Shown one piece after another: positions 36,101 to 43,341 of a stretch of 64,000 nt of DNA; the first letter of the stretch is position 1; every line of letters starts with the position of its first letter. A program made the translations under genes and the position numbers. Origin of the DNA: Lachnoclostridium sp. UBA1175. Its GTDB lineage: Bacteria; Bacillota; Clostridia; Lachnospirales; Lachnospiraceae. Location: contig DBYX01000002.1 in assembly GCA_002311665.1 (NCBI GenBank), forward strand, positions 110,782-174,781, in the 5' to 3' direction. The notes beneath the pieces were generated by a model. It was not told the origin of the DNA. It saw only the letters and a program-made list of their open reading frames with translations, and did no database searches.

Positions 36101-37699
36101 TTATCTCGTAAACTGCGAGATGAACTTCCAGGCGTTCTCGTTCGTGTGTCGTCTGCACTCGTGAATCTGGTTGTCGATGCTCGCCAACGCCGTGCGGCAT
36201 ACGCCGTCCTCGCTGTCGTAGTAGTTGATCGTGAGGATACTTCCGCGCGACTCGTCCGAAACCTTCTCGACGCGGTCGCCCGGGATTCCCCAGATCTTGT
36301 CCTCCCAGTTCTCGCGGTTCTCGTAGTCGACGTCGAACTTCTTCACGAGCTTGTTGACATCGGCGAGATACTGGATGCGCTCCAGTCCCGTGGCGGCCTG
36401 GAAAGCCAACTCCGGAAGGTGCGATTTTTCGCCGCCCGAGTAGAACACGGGAACCGGCACATTGCTGTTCATGCGCTTGTCGCCTACGGAGAGCCCGAAC
36501 GGGTTGTTCTTCACCGGGAACAGTGCGCTCGCGGGCGCGAGGCCGGCAAACAGCTCCGGATACTCCTGGAACATATCCCAGGTCTTGCCGCTGCCCATCG
36601 AGAAGCCGCTCGCGTAGATGCGGTGCTCATCGATGCTGTACTTCTTCTTCAGGTCCTCGATCACCTGCACGACCTCGGTCGCGGTGACATCCTGATGGTT
36701 CTCCAGCGAGACGAACAGGAAGTTGTACTTGTGTGCAACCTCCCACCAGCCTGCCACGTACGTCAGGTACATCGACGTGTCTCCGCCGCCGTGGAAGCCC
36801 ATCATAAGCGGCACGGGACCGTTGTCGAAGATACCGTTGTTATAATACGCAAAATAACCGACCTTATGCTCGGGCGCGTCCTTGTAGCGTCCGCGGTTGT
36901 CCGGGGACGTCTTCACGAGTGTGTAGCCGACATCCTCGGTCATGCCGAGCTCCTCGAAATCGGGCTCGAGCTCGATCTTGCCGCACCACATCTTGAACTT
37001 CTTGACAAAGCTCTTGAAATCCGCCTTGTAGTCCGCCTCCGTCTTCACGAGAAGATTCTCGCACTCGCCGAACGCCGCGTTGACCTCCGCGGAGTTACCC
37101 ACGCTCAGGATCGCGATGTCCTTGCGCTCCACCTGCGGGATCACCGAGAGGCCCTGCATCGAGCACATTGCCGGCGTGATCTCGCCCGGTCCCCACAGGT
37201 ACTCGCCCTGCAGCGTCTTGAGAAGATGCGTCGCCACGTAATCCGCGGACTTGCCGAAGCTGTAGATGTCCGCGCGGAAGATCGCGCCACGCACGTAATA
37301 GCCCTGGAACTCTCTCGTGAAGAAGTTTTGGATCTCCACGATGCCGTCCTTGTAGAAAGGATTCATCTTGACTTCCGCGATCAGCGCCGCGTACAGCTCC
37401 TCCGTCGCGTTCGCCCAGCCGCCCTCGCAGGTCGGATACACAAACAGCACGCTCGAATCCACCGCCGAAGCGATGTCCGCGAGTCCGCTCTCCTTCGCGA
37501 AAGCGATCGCCGCATTCATATCCTGCGGGTTCTCCTCAAACACCGTGAGCATCGGTGCGCGGAAGGTATAATTGTTCACCTCGCCGTCGATCTTCGTCGC
37601 CGGCACGTACACCTTCAGATCAAACTGCTCATACGTATGCCCCCAACTCTTGCTGCCATCCGGATAAAACGTAACTTCCGGCCGCTCCATAATTCCCAT
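36101..37699 (-). CDS. Alpha/beta-hydrolase, PHB-depolymerase / esterase-like, with large N-terminal domain
   Basis: 532 aa. The ATG at 37699 has AAGGAGG ten bases upstream. Residues about 1-250 form a domain of unknown function (VYVPATKIDGEVNNYTFRAP...). The second half is an alpha/beta-hydrolase: PVPLMMGFHGGGDTSMYL is the oxyanion region and IYASGFSMGSGKTWDMFQE is the nucleophile elbow (G-F-S-M-G). No signal peptide is seen. The architecture recalls esterases of the poly(3-hydroxyalkanoate) depolymerase/feruloyl esterase group, but the real substrate is unknown. It diverges from the lipoprotein at 38070 and stands alone, with a terminator downstream. Confidence 0.75.
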   Translation of the reverse strand: MGIMERPEVTFYPDGSKSWGHTYEQFDLKVYVPATKIDGEVNNYTFRAPMLTVFEENPQDMNAAIAFAKESGLADIASAVDSSVLFVYPTCEGGWANATEELYAALIAEVKMNPFYKDGIVEIQNFFTREFQGYYVRGAIFRADIYSFGKSADYVATHLLKTLQGEYLWGPGEITPAMCSMQGLSVIPQVERKDIAILSVGNSAEVNAAFGECENLLVKTEADYKADFKSFVKKFKMWCGKIELEPDFEELGMTEDVGYTLVKTSPDNRGRYKDAPEHKVGYFAYYNNGIFDNGPVPLMMGFHGGGDTSMYLTYVAGWWEVAHKYNFLFVSLENHQDVTATEVVQVIEDLKKKYSIDEHRIYASGFSMGSGKTWDMFQEYPELFAGLAPASALFPVKNNPFGLSVGDKRMNSNVPVPVFYSGGEKSHLPELAFQAATGLERIQYLADVNKLVKKFDVDYENRENWEDKIWGIPGDRVEKVSDESRGSILTINYYDSEDGVCRTALASIDNQIHECRRHTNENAWKFISQFTR

Positions 37700-38069
37700 G
37701 AAACCGTTACCTCCTTCATTTTCGTAACCGGCGCCGACTTCCGGCGACGCCCGCGCGAGACCGCGGTTTCCTCCCGGTCCCATTCGACTGATTATTGTAT
37801 CATGCCGCGGAAAATGAGGCAATGTGTATTCTTATCGAAACTGCCAACTCACGCTCCCTCCCGGCATTTTTCCGAGACACTTCGCCGGGGCATTTTCCGC
37901 GCGGAAAATGCGGTTTCACACAATCGTACGAAAGATTCCACACAGTTTCCACAATCCTTCCATATCAACTCCCATTTTGCGCGGTATACTCAGCTCAACA
38001 AAGCAAAACAGAGCTTTGGCGGGGAACAGAGAAATTACCGGTTAAGCGGATCCGAAAGGAGGAATCCAT
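37700..38069. other. 370-nt divergent intergenic region with three GGAAAATG copies
   Basis: The octamer occurs at 37809-37816 (+), 37891-37898 (-) and 37903-37910 (+). The last two touch to form the 20-bp palindrome CATTTTCCGCGCGGAAAATG at 37891-37910. A near-copy CATTTTTCCG lies at 37865. A TATACT box at 37985-37990 may be the -10 of the plus-strand lipoprotein gene. No gene is supported here. Confidence 0.7.
37891..37910. repeat. Perfect 20-bp palindrome made of two GGAAAATG copies
   Basis: CATTTTCCGC abuts GCGGAAAATG with no spacer. As DNA this could be a site for a dimeric protein. As RNA it cannot form a tight loop, so a terminator role is unlikely. Confidence 0.7.
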
Positions 38070-39560
38070 ATGAACAAGACTACAAGATCTATTCGAAATA
38101 TCATGACACTCCTACTTGCCGTCCTTTTGACTCTGGTGTTGGTCGCCTGCGGAAAAACCGCCGCTTCCGACACCGGCTCTTCGGACGGAGACGAGCGGAA
38201 GAGTAAGAACACGACGAGCGAGAGCACGAACGACGAAAACACGAACGACACGGACTCGAACAACGAGAACTCGAACGACAAAAAAACGAATAACAATAAT
38301 AACAATACGAACGACAATACGGACAATAAAGCAAACAACGGGCAGAACAACAACGGTTCGGTCAACAATGTGAGCAGCACGATCGACGCCATCGATCCCG
38401 ACGAGATATTCAGCGACCGTGATCTCGAGCAGTCTCCGGACCTCGCGGACGCAACGGTCATCACCGTCGCCGACGGCAAGACCATCGACATCACCGAGGC
38501 CGGTGTGTACCGCATCGCCGGGACGGCGGCGGACTGCACGATCCGCGTCGACGCAGGCCTGAAGGACAAGGTCGGGCTTGTGCTCGACGGTGTCACGATC
38601 ACCAACAGGGATTTTCCGGCGATCTACATCGTATCCGCCGACAAGTGCTTCATCACCACGGTGAAGGACAGTTCCCTCTCCGTGACCGGAACGTTCCGCG
38701 CGGACGGTACCACCAACACGGATGCGGTGATCTTCTCCCGCGATGACATAACGTTGAACGGAACCGCGACGCTCACGGTCAACTCAGCCAAGGGAAACGG
38801 TATCTCCTGCAAGGATGACATCAAGGTGACCGGCGGCACATACGTGCTCACCACCGAGCTCGACAGTCTGGAGGCCAACGACTCCATCGCGATCTGCGGC
38901 GGCTCCTTCACCATAACCTCGCAGAAGGACGGTCTTCACAGCGAGAACGAGGATGACAACACGACAGGCTACCTTTACATAAGCGGCGGCAACTTCGCCA
39001 TCCAGGCCAAGAGCGACGGTTTCCAGGGAACCACGTTCGTACGGATCGACGGTGGCTCCATCAAGATCAAAGCCTCCGAGGGTATCGAGGCGACATACGT
39101 CGAGATCAACGACGGCGACATTGACATCTACGGTTCCGACGACGGCATCAACGCCTCCCGCAAGAGCACGGCGTACTCGACGCCGACGGTTGTCTTCAAC
39201 GGCGGCAACATCAAGATTGAGGTCGGCCGGGGCGACACCGACGCGGTCGACGCGAACGGCGACATCTACGTGAACGGCGGCACCATCGACGTGACGGCCA
39301 ACGGACTCTCCTCCTTCGACTACGACGGCAAGGCCGAGTTCAACGGCGGAACGATCTACATCAACGGCGAGAAGGTAGACTCCATCCCGAAGTCGATGTT
39401 CGGTCCCGGACAGGGCGGACGCGGCGGCTGGGGCGGCAACGGAAACAACAACGGAAACAATAACAAAGGCAATAAGGGCAATAAAGGAAATCAGGACAAC
39501 AAAGACAACAAGAATAACGAAAACAAGAACAACGGCAACCGATTGACACAGCCGCTGTGA
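38070..39560 (+). CDS. Lipoprotein with carbohydrate-binding beta-helix domain (Cthe_2159/DUF4353-like)
   Basis: 496 aa. The ATG at 38070 follows AAGGAGGAATCCAT. The signal peptide ends in lipobox LVAC near residue 27. A stalk of about 75 residues is very rich in Asn, Asp, Thr and Ser. Residues about 105-435 carry repeated strands typical of the Cthe_2159 family (GVYRIAGTAADCTIRVDAG, VGLVLDGVTITN, AVIFSRDDITLNG, GNGISCKDDIKVTGGT, DGIEATYVEINDGDID-like motifs), which in Clostridium thermocellum binds pectin and Ca2+. Loops with paired Asp (SDDGIN, GDTDAVDANGD) fit metal binding. The C-terminus is again low complexity (Gly/Asn/Lys, poly NNNGNNNKGN type). A surface role in binding acidic plant polysaccharide is likely. 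The two-component genes follow in the same direction. Confidence 0.85.
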   Translation: MNKTTRSIRNIMTLLLAVLLTLVLVACGKTAASDTGSSDGDERKSKNTTSESTNDENTNDTDSNNENSNDKKTNNNNNNTNDNTDNKANNGQNNNGSVNNVSSTIDAIDPDEIFSDRDLEQSPDLADATVITVADGKTIDITEAGVYRIAGTAADCTIRVDAGLKDKVGLVLDGVTITNRDFPAIYIVSADKCFITTVKDSSLSVTGTFRADGTTNTDAVIFSRDDITLNGTATLTVNSAKGNGISCKDDIKVTGGTYVLTTELDSLEANDSIAICGGSFTITSQKDGLHSENEDDNTTGYLYISGGNFAIQAKSDGFQGTTFVRIDGGSIKIKASEGIEATYVEINDGDIDIYGSDDGINASRKSTAYSTPTVVFNGGNIKIEVGRGDTDAVDANGDIYVNGGTIDVTANGLSSFDYDGKAEFNGGTIYINGEKVDSIPKSMFGPGQGGRGGWGGNGNNNGNNNKGNKGNKGNQDNKDNKNNENKNNGNRLTQPL

Positions 39561-39576
39561 TTTTCCGAAATATACT

Positions 39577-39750
39577 GTGCGGCGACGGCGGAACCTCCGC
39601 CGTTGTCAACCAAAGACCGGCCGGATCCTGAGGCCGGCGTAACCAAGCCAGTCTGTCGGTCGTGCTCCTCTTCGTCCCCCACGAACGGGCACGGCCATCC
39701 CCCACAAAACCACGGCAACCATCGGGAAGAAAGGCTTTGTGCCTTTTCAT
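39577..39750 (+). ncRNA. Candidate structured RNA or leader between the lipoprotein and response-regulator genes
   Basis: This 175-nt stretch has no plausible gene but folds well. Hairpins are ACGGCGG/CCGCCGT (39585-39603), CCGGCC/GGCCGG (39617-39637), and CGTGC/GCACG around an inner TTCGT/ACGAA near 39662-39695. It is preceded by a TATACT box (39571-39576) and ends in a small terminator-like hairpin (39731-39747). TTGACA at 39543-39548 is too far (22 nt) from that box to be a normal -35. I do not recognise any riboswitch consensus. It could be a small RNA, a riboswitch-like leader or just a GC-rich gap. Confidence 0.35.
39731..39750 (+). terminator. Small terminator-like hairpin
   Basis: AAAGGC and GCCTTT around TTTGT, ending in TTTTCATT on the plus strand. 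It precedes the response-regulator promoter. Confidence 0.5.
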
Positions 39751-39772
39751 TCCCGGCCGTTTGTTATATACT
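39744..39772 (+). promoter_or_regulatory. Promoter of the 39800 two-component operon
   Basis: TTTTCA (39744-39749), 17-nt spacer, TATACT (39767-39772). Transcription would begin near 39780, about 20 nt before the start codon. Confidence 0.6.
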
Positions 39773-39799
39773 TGTAGCATCAGATACAAGGAGGCTGCC

Positions 39800-40480
39800 A
39801 TGTCAAAAATTCTGATTGCGGATGACGAGCCGGATATCGCGCGCCTGATTGAGCGATACGCCGTGCGCGAAGGCTACGAGGTGAAGAGCGTCACCAACGG
39901 CGACGAGGCGATCGACGCGTGCCGCCGGGAGGACTTCGACATCATCGTGATGGACGTTATGATGCCCGACACGGACGGTTTTACGGCCTGCAAGAAGATC
40001 CGCGAATTCAAGGATATCCCTGTTTTGATGCTCTCCGCGCGCGGCACCGAGTACGACAAGCTGTTCGGCTTCGAGGTCGGCGTGGACGACTATGTGACCA
40101 AACCCTTCTCACCGAAGGAACTCCTGGCCCGGATCAACGCGATCCTCCGTCGGCGCGGCGTCGCCGCGACAACGGAGCGGAAGGACAGCGAGATCCTGCG
40201 TGGCGCCGGCATCGAGGTGGATACGCTCGGGCACAATGTGAGCGTGGACGGCGTGCGCACGGAGCTCACCGCGAAGGAGTTCGCGATCCTCGTCTGCCTG
40301 CTGCGTAACAAAGGCATTGTGCTCTCCCGCGACCGGATCATGAACGAGGTCTGGGGCTACGATTATTTCGGTGACGACCGGACTGTCGACTGGCAGATCA
40401 AACTGCTACGCGGCAAGCTCGGCCCGTACCGCGACAACATCCACACCATCAGAGGGGCAGGATACAAATTTGAAGACTAA
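39800..40480 (+). CDS. OmpR/PhoB-family response regulator
   Basis: 226 aa. The ATG at 39800 follows AAGGAGG at five bases; longer in-frame starts lie upstream of the promoter. The receiver has IADDEPD, phosphoacceptor Asp in IIVMDVMMPDTDG, LMLSARG and the Lys in DYVTKPFSP. The winged-helix part follows at about 130-226 (ELTAKEFAILVCLL, IMNEVWGYDYFGDDRTVDWQ and a final TIRGAGYKFED). It overlaps the kinase gene by 11 bases. Targets are unknown; the adjacent surface lipoprotein is a candidate. Confidence 0.94.
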   Translation: MSKILIADDEPDIARLIERYAVREGYEVKSVTNGDEAIDACRREDFDIIVMDVMMPDTDGFTACKKIREFKDIPVLMLSARGTEYDKLFGFEVGVDDYVTKPFSPKELLARINAILRRRGVAATTERKDSEILRGAGIEVDTLGHNVSVDGVRTELTAKEFAILVCLLRNKGIVLSRDRIMNEVWGYDYFGDDRTVDWQIKLLRGKLGPYRDNIHTIRGAGYKFED

Positions 40481-42026
40481 ACGGAAGTCGTTTCAATTCA
40501 AGCTGTGGGCTTATTTTGCACTGTTCGCGGCGCTGATCTTCATCGTGCTCTGGCTCCTGCAGACTGTGTTCCTGCAGGGGTTTTACAACAGTATGCTGAT
40601 CCACAACACAAACCGTGTCCTGCGAAGCATCGCCGAGTGCGGCAGCGACGAGGAGGTAAACCGTGCGATCGAGGACAATGCCCGTGACAGCTCGGTACAG
40701 ATCTATGTTGTCGACTCCGAGGGCAATCTCCTGACGGAAAATGACCCCTTTATGGTGGCACGCGGACGCGATCAGGGCCCCCGCGCGGAGAAGCAGGATT
40801 TTCCGGGCAAGCGCGATGACAATCCCCGCAGCGAGGACAATGAGCGCCCGGATGAGCCCCGCACGGAGGATAATAACCGGCCGGACGACAGGAACGGCCC
40901 GCGGGAGTTCCCCGGCAACAAGGTCAACCCCGGTTCCGTGCTTCCGCCGTTCTTCACCGAACAGTTGGCCGATCTCCCGAAGAACAGCAGCGAGACATTC
41001 GAGTGGCGCAGCGATGAGATGTATTTCTGCGCGCGCCGCATCACATACAACGAAAGCAGCGACAGCATCCTGCTGGTGAGCACCCCGCTCAACGCCGTCG
41101 GTTCCGCAGTCCGCGTGATCCGCATGCAGCTGATCTGGGTGACGATCCTCTCGCTGATCCTGAGCTTCGTGCTCTCGTGGTTCCTCGCCCGCAAATTCTC
41201 CGGGCCGGTGAACCGGATCTCCGAGAAAGCGAACAAGCTCGGCGATCGCGATTACTCCGAGGATTACCCTCACGGATTCTGCACTGAGCTCGACGACCTG
41301 AGCAGCACGCTTGACCGCACAAATGAAAAACTGATCGTCTCGCGCAATTTCCAGACGGAGCTTATGGCCAATGTCTCGCACGACCTGCGCACGCCCCTCA
41401 CGATGATCAAGGGCTACGCGGAGATGATCAACGACATCTCCTTCGACGACCGCGAGCAGTGCCGCAACGACATGCAGGTCATCGTCAAGGAGGCCGATCG
41501 TCTGACTGCGCTCGTGAACGAGATACTCGCGTACTCCGAGCTGCAGACCGCGGACAAACTTGAATATTCTACAGATGTAGATCTTAGTAAACTGGCATTT
41601 TCCATTATAGAGAGCTTCGAGACGCTCAGCAAGCCGGCGGGCATCCGCGTTGAGCGGGAGATCACCTCCGGGATCGTCGTGGACGGCAGCCGGAGCCATC
41701 TGGAGCGCGCTCTGTACAACCTTATGGAAAATGCGGTCCGCCATACCGGTGAGCGCAAGGAGATCCTTGTTCGCCTCACTGCGGACAACGGCATCGCCAC
41801 TCTCTCGGTCACCGACTACGGCAACGGCATTCCCGCGGAGGAGCTCGAGCACATTTGGGACCGCTACTATACTTCCCGCCAGCGCAAGGGTCAGGGGGTA
41901 TCCGGTCTTGGGCTTGCGATCGTCAAGCAGATCGTGACGATGCACGGCGGACAATGCAAGGTCGTCTCCGAGCCCGGCAAGGGCAGCACCTTCTCCATCG
42001 AGCTTAAGGTGCTTGCAAAGAACTGA
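40470..42026 (+). CDS. Membrane sensor histidine kinase with low-complexity extracytoplasmic insert
   Basis: 518 aa. The start is a TTG at 40470, inside the end of the regulator gene, with AGGA six bases upstream; no ATG fits. Helix 1 is at about 12-35 and helix 2 at about 210-232. Between them the sensor domain contains about 60 residues rich in Arg, Asp, Glu, Pro and Asn (SEDNERPDEPRTEDNNRP), probably disordered. A HAMP-like region follows, then the H box MANVSHDLRTPLTMI, N box ALYNLMENAVRHTG, G1 box VTDYGNGIP and G2 box GVSGLGLAIVK. The kinase looks intact and is the partner of the 39800 regulator. Confidence 0.92.
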   Translation: MKTKRKSFQFKLWAYFALFAALIFIVLWLLQTVFLQGFYNSMLIHNTNRVLRSIAECGSDEEVNRAIEDNARDSSVQIYVVDSEGNLLTENDPFMVARGRDQGPRAEKQDFPGKRDDNPRSEDNERPDEPRTEDNNRPDDRNGPREFPGNKVNPGSVLPPFFTEQLADLPKNSSETFEWRSDEMYFCARRITYNESSDSILLVSTPLNAVGSAVRVIRMQLIWVTILSLILSFVLSWFLARKFSGPVNRISEKANKLGDRDYSEDYPHGFCTELDDLSSTLDRTNEKLIVSRNFQTELMANVSHDLRTPLTMIKGYAEMINDISFDDREQCRNDMQVIVKEADRLTALVNEILAYSELQTADKLEYSTDVDLSKLAFSIIESFETLSKPAGIRVEREITSGIVVDGSRSHLERALYNLMENAVRHTGERKEILVRLTADNGIATLSVTDYGNGIPAEELEHIWDRYYTSRQRKGQGVSGLGLAIVKQIVTMHGGQCKVVSEPGKGSTFSIELKVLAKN

Positions 42027-42112
42027 CAGGCGCGGTTTTCGCGCCAATAGAAAAGCGCCGGTTTCCCGACGCTTCCCAACTTCAAAGGCTTTCCTTTTGG
42101 CATCTTCTGAGG

Positions 42113-42150
42113 CAGACGCCGCGTCTAACGCGTGCGTCTGTTTCGTTTCT
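42113..42150 (+). terminator. Terminator of the 39800 two-component operon
   Basis: CAGACGC-CGCGT pairs with ACGCG-T-GCGTCTG around CTA, followed by TTTCGTTTCTT on the plus strand. The hairpin also lies just beyond the convergent CE15-like gene. Confidence 0.75.
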
Positions 42151-42157
42151 TCGCAGT

Positions 42158-43282
42158 TTACTTCTCCTGCCCCGCGAAAACCGAGGTCTTCAGCTCGGGG
42201 ATTGAAACTCTCGTATCCATCCCGTAGTATACGCGGTTAAAGTAAGCGACGATGCGCTCCGCGTCCTCCGCGAGCACCGCGTGCCCCTCCCTGTGGAAGC
42301 TCAGCACGATGTGATCGCCGAGACCGTGCGCCTCGTAGATCGCGTTCGCCTTCTTGTAGCACTCCCACATCGACGGCGCGTTGACCCAGTCCTCGCTCAT
42401 GCAGGCCGCGATGATGAAATAGTAGCGGTTCTCTCCCATCGCGAGGATCGGCAGCCACTCCTGGTCGTACGGAATGTCCTTCGGCTCCGCGAACGACAGG
42501 AAACGGTCGACGAACCATCCTCTCTCGGCGTCCGACTGCAGGCAGCTGAGGGGCTCATTTTCTCCGTACGTGTATGCTGCGGGGCCGCCCACGCCCGTGA
42601 GATCGTATGTATAGCCGGTCGAGCGGTAATTGTACAAAGCAAGGCCGCCCGCACCCGAGCAGGCCGGGATCGTCATACGGAAGCGCTTCTCGAACGCACC
42701 GCAGACCGCGGCCGATTTGCCGCAGCGGGATACGCCCGTCACCATCGAAGCGTCGGCGTCGAGGCAGAAGTCGCGGTTGAGGCCGCCGTACACGGCGTCG
42801 AGCACCTTCGCGGCGCCCCAGCCCCAGGCCATCAGCACGCCCGTCTGCTCGCTCCCGTCCTCGCCGTACGGGTAGATGTCGTAGAAGTTGCCCTTGCGCT
42901 CCGTGTTGTCCGACGCCATCGCGAACGAGTTGAACACGAGCACGGCGTATCCGTTCTCAAGCAGCACGTCCGTCGGCATCAGCGGATGAAGCGACACGAT
43001 GAACGGCGAGCCGTTCGGATACTTCGCGCGCGCCTCCGCCGTCGGCAGGTACGCATGGATCGTAAAATCGGTCTCGCGGCCGTCCTTCTCGACGTGGATC
43101 TTCACAAGCTCGCCGCCGATGATCTCGAACGGGTTGCGCGGCTTGTCCGACACCTCCGTCTCCTTCGGATCGCGCCCCAGGAGCTCGTACGTGACCGTCT
43201 CGCCGTCGCGCCAGACGCCGTACATCTCCTTCTCGTAAAATGCTCTGATATCCGGGTTCTCCCGGTGTTCATTGTTCTGCAT
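42158..43282 (-). CDS. CE15-like glucuronoyl esterase-type hydrolase
   Basis: 374 aa. The ATG at 43282 follows AGGGGTTACAGCT. No signal peptide is visible. The nucleophile elbow is MVTGVSRCGKSAAVCGAF, matching the CE15 pattern G-x-S-R-x-G-K. The next conserved stretch, TIPACSGAGG, has Cys where many CE15 enzymes have the catalytic Glu (TIPQESGSGG). The catalytic His is probably in SFHREGHAVLAEDAE. CE15 enzymes cleave ester links between lignin and glucuronoxylan; a cytoplasmic member may act on imported oligomers or on another ester. The neighbours are a two-component system and nfnB, with no obvious operon. Confidence 0.75.
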   Translation of the reverse strand: MQNNEHRENPDIRAFYEKEMYGVWRDGETVTYELLGRDPKETEVSDKPRNPFEIIGGELVKIHVEKDGRETDFTIHAYLPTAEARAKYPNGSPFIVSLHPLMPTDVLLENGYAVLVFNSFAMASDNTERKGNFYDIYPYGEDGSEQTGVLMAWGWGAAKVLDAVYGGLNRDFCLDADASMVTGVSRCGKSAAVCGAFEKRFRMTIPACSGAGGLALYNYRSTGYTYDLTGVGGPAAYTYGENEPLSCLQSDAERGWFVDRFLSFAEPKDIPYDQEWLPILAMGENRYYFIIAACMSEDWVNAPSMWECYKKANAIYEAHGLGDHIVLSFHREGHAVLAEDAERIVAYFNRVYYGMDTRVSIPELKTSVFAGQEK

Positions 43283-43310
43283 AGCTGTAACCCCTAATAT
43301 ATGTCTTGCT

Positions 43311-43340
43311 CATTTTCCGAAAACCCTTCTTCGGAAAATG
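43311..43340. repeat. Inverted pair of GGAAAATG between nfnB and the CE15-like gene
   Basis: CATTTTCCGAA (43311-43321) and TTCGGAAAATG (43330-43340) form an 11-bp stem with an 8-nt loop, one base beyond the nfnB stop. There is no T-run, yet the position fits a transcription terminator or 3'-end stabiliser. Confidence 0.7.
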
Positions 43341-43341
43341 C

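Noticed and set aside
36146..38206. 686-codon plus-strand frame opposite the esterase gene, running into the lipoprotein start
   Set aside because: It overlaps a clearly coding gene and the promoter region of the next gene; no RBS or conserved motif.
39561..39743. c-di-GMP (GEMM), cobalamin, TPP, T-box or SRP RNA in the gap before the response regulator
   Set aside because: None of the invariant sequence blocks of these RNAs could be matched, on either strand. Only a generic structured-RNA call is made.
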